DNA from: Candidatus Melainabacteria bacterium
Lineage (GTDB): Bacteria; Cyanobacteriota; Vampirovibrionia; Obscuribacterales; Obscuribacteraceae
Direction of reading: 5' to 3'
DNA: 6,527 nt
Assembly: GCA_003175915.1 (NCBI GenBank)
Contig: PSRH01000255.1
Location: 1-6,527 of the forward strand
Below, piece by piece: positions 6,078 through 6,527 of the stretch. The position numbers and the translations under genes are program-made. Below the pieces are notes generated by a model. That model ran no database searches and had not been told where the DNA came from. It was given only the letters and a program-made list of their open reading frames with translations. Numbering within the stretch: the stretch's first letter is position 1; each line of letters starts with the position of its first letter.

Positions 6078-6527
6078 ATGCTTGCTGAGAAGATCAAGCC
6101 GCTTTCAAAGGATCCTGGTCACTTTTCGAACAGGACACATTATAGTGCCGCAGCAGCATCTGTATTCGTTTTCTTTGTTTTCTGCTGCCTAGTCTTCTTT
6201 TTACCGCCCTACAGCCGCAGCAACGGTTATTTTGGCTGTATACGTGAGAAGCATCGCCGCCTTGAGACGCTGCCGTCACCAAAGGTCGTTCTGATCGGCG
6301 GTTCTAACCTACCCTACAGCATGGACAGCACCCTGATCGAAAAACGCCTCCATCTTCCTGTGGTCGACATGGGGCTGAGTGCTAACTTGGGTCTTCGCTT
6401 CATGCTGGAAGAGGTGAAAGGACAATTGCATCCTGGTGACATTGTCATTGTTTCTCCAGAGCACCAGCTATTCTTCGGACTTCTTGACGGCTGTAAGGAT
6501 CTTTTTCGCGTCGTGCAGGCCTACCCC
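6078..6527 (+). CDS. Membrane-anchored SGNH-hydrolase-like protein, N-terminal part, runs off right edge
   Basis: The frame is open from the ATG at 6078 to the window end (150 codons). A cytoplasmic stretch (1-22) is followed by one strongly hydrophobic segment (about 24-42), a signal anchor that would place the rest outside the cytoplasm. VVLIGGSNLPYSMDS (70-84) is the block I of a divergent SGNH/GDSL family in which GDSx is replaced by GGSN; Ser76 is the likely nucleophile. DMGLSANLGLRFMLEEVK (97-114) and PGDIVIVSPEHQLFF (119-133) follow the same family pattern. The later block with the catalytic Asp-His lies beyond the window. Relatives occur in exopolysaccharide clusters, sometimes near acyltransferases, so acyl transfer or removal on an exported glycan is a fair inference, not shown. 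Start: no strong Shine-Dalgarno; the frame stays open upstream and a TTG at 6015 is possible, but the ATG fits the anchor and the candidate promoter. Confidence 0.82.
   Translation, partial: MLAEKIKPLSKDPGHFSNRTHYSAAAASVFVFFVFCCLVFFLPPYSRSNGYFGCIREKHRRLETLPSPKVVLIGGSNLPYSMDSTLIEKRLHLPVVDMGLSANLGLRFMLEEVKGQLHPGDIVIVSPEHQLFFGLLDGCKDLFRVVQAYP

Noticed and set aside
6094..6282. 62-codon open frame on the minus strand
   Set aside because: Antisense to the anchor region of the SGNH-like gene; no supporting signal.

Overview
This window looks like part of a surface-polysaccharide or glycoconjugate locus in a free-living bacterium. By eye the base composition is near 50% GC. Four of the five genes whose ribosome binding site could be assessed in context lack a strong Shine-Dalgarno. 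Very large YfhO-type membrane proteins, class I methyltransferases and GGSN-type SGNH proteins of this kind occur together in soil groups such as Acidobacteriota and Verrucomicrobiota. That placement is a guess; nothing here (no rRNA, no marker gene) fixes the phylum.

Layout. Five genes run leftward on the minus strand as one probable transcription unit. In transcription order they are: a family 2 glycosyltransferase (5936-4866), a 275-residue SAM methyltransferase (4743-3916), a 781-residue YfhO-like polytopic membrane protein (3894-1549), a second, unrelated-looking SAM methyltransferase (1556-600, overlapping the YfhO gene by 8 bases), and the N-terminal part of a GT-C/PMT-type (GT39-like) membrane glycosyltransferase that runs off the left edge (497 or 578 to 1). 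A divergent gene on the plus strand (6078 to the right edge) encodes the N-terminal part of a membrane-anchored SGNH-hydrolase-like protein. The 141-base divergent gap (5937-6077) holds a candidate promoter for each direction, both with a TACAAT -10 box and 17-base spacer, and an inverted repeat overlapping the leftward promoter. No gene-free stretch exceeds 300 bases; the longest is that divergent gap.

How the genes may work together. The GT2 enzyme is soluble by sequence and probably extends a lipid-linked glycan on the cytoplasmic side. The two methyltransferases could methylate sugars or cap a chain. The YfhO-like and GT39-like proteins are polytopic proteins of the type that transfer sugars from polyprenyl-phosphate donors on the outer face of the membrane. 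The SGNH protein could be involved in acyl modification or removal on the exported glycan. The assembly is ordinary for an accessory polysaccharide region, and I see no defence system, mobile element, CRISPR array, tRNA or rRNA. The less ordinary signals are small: a hairpin that could hide the ribosome binding site of the GT39-like gene and competes with a cUUCGg tetraloop hairpin (502-526), a perfect palindrome centred on the YfhO start codon (3886-3902), and the inverted repeat at the operon promoter (5940-5970).
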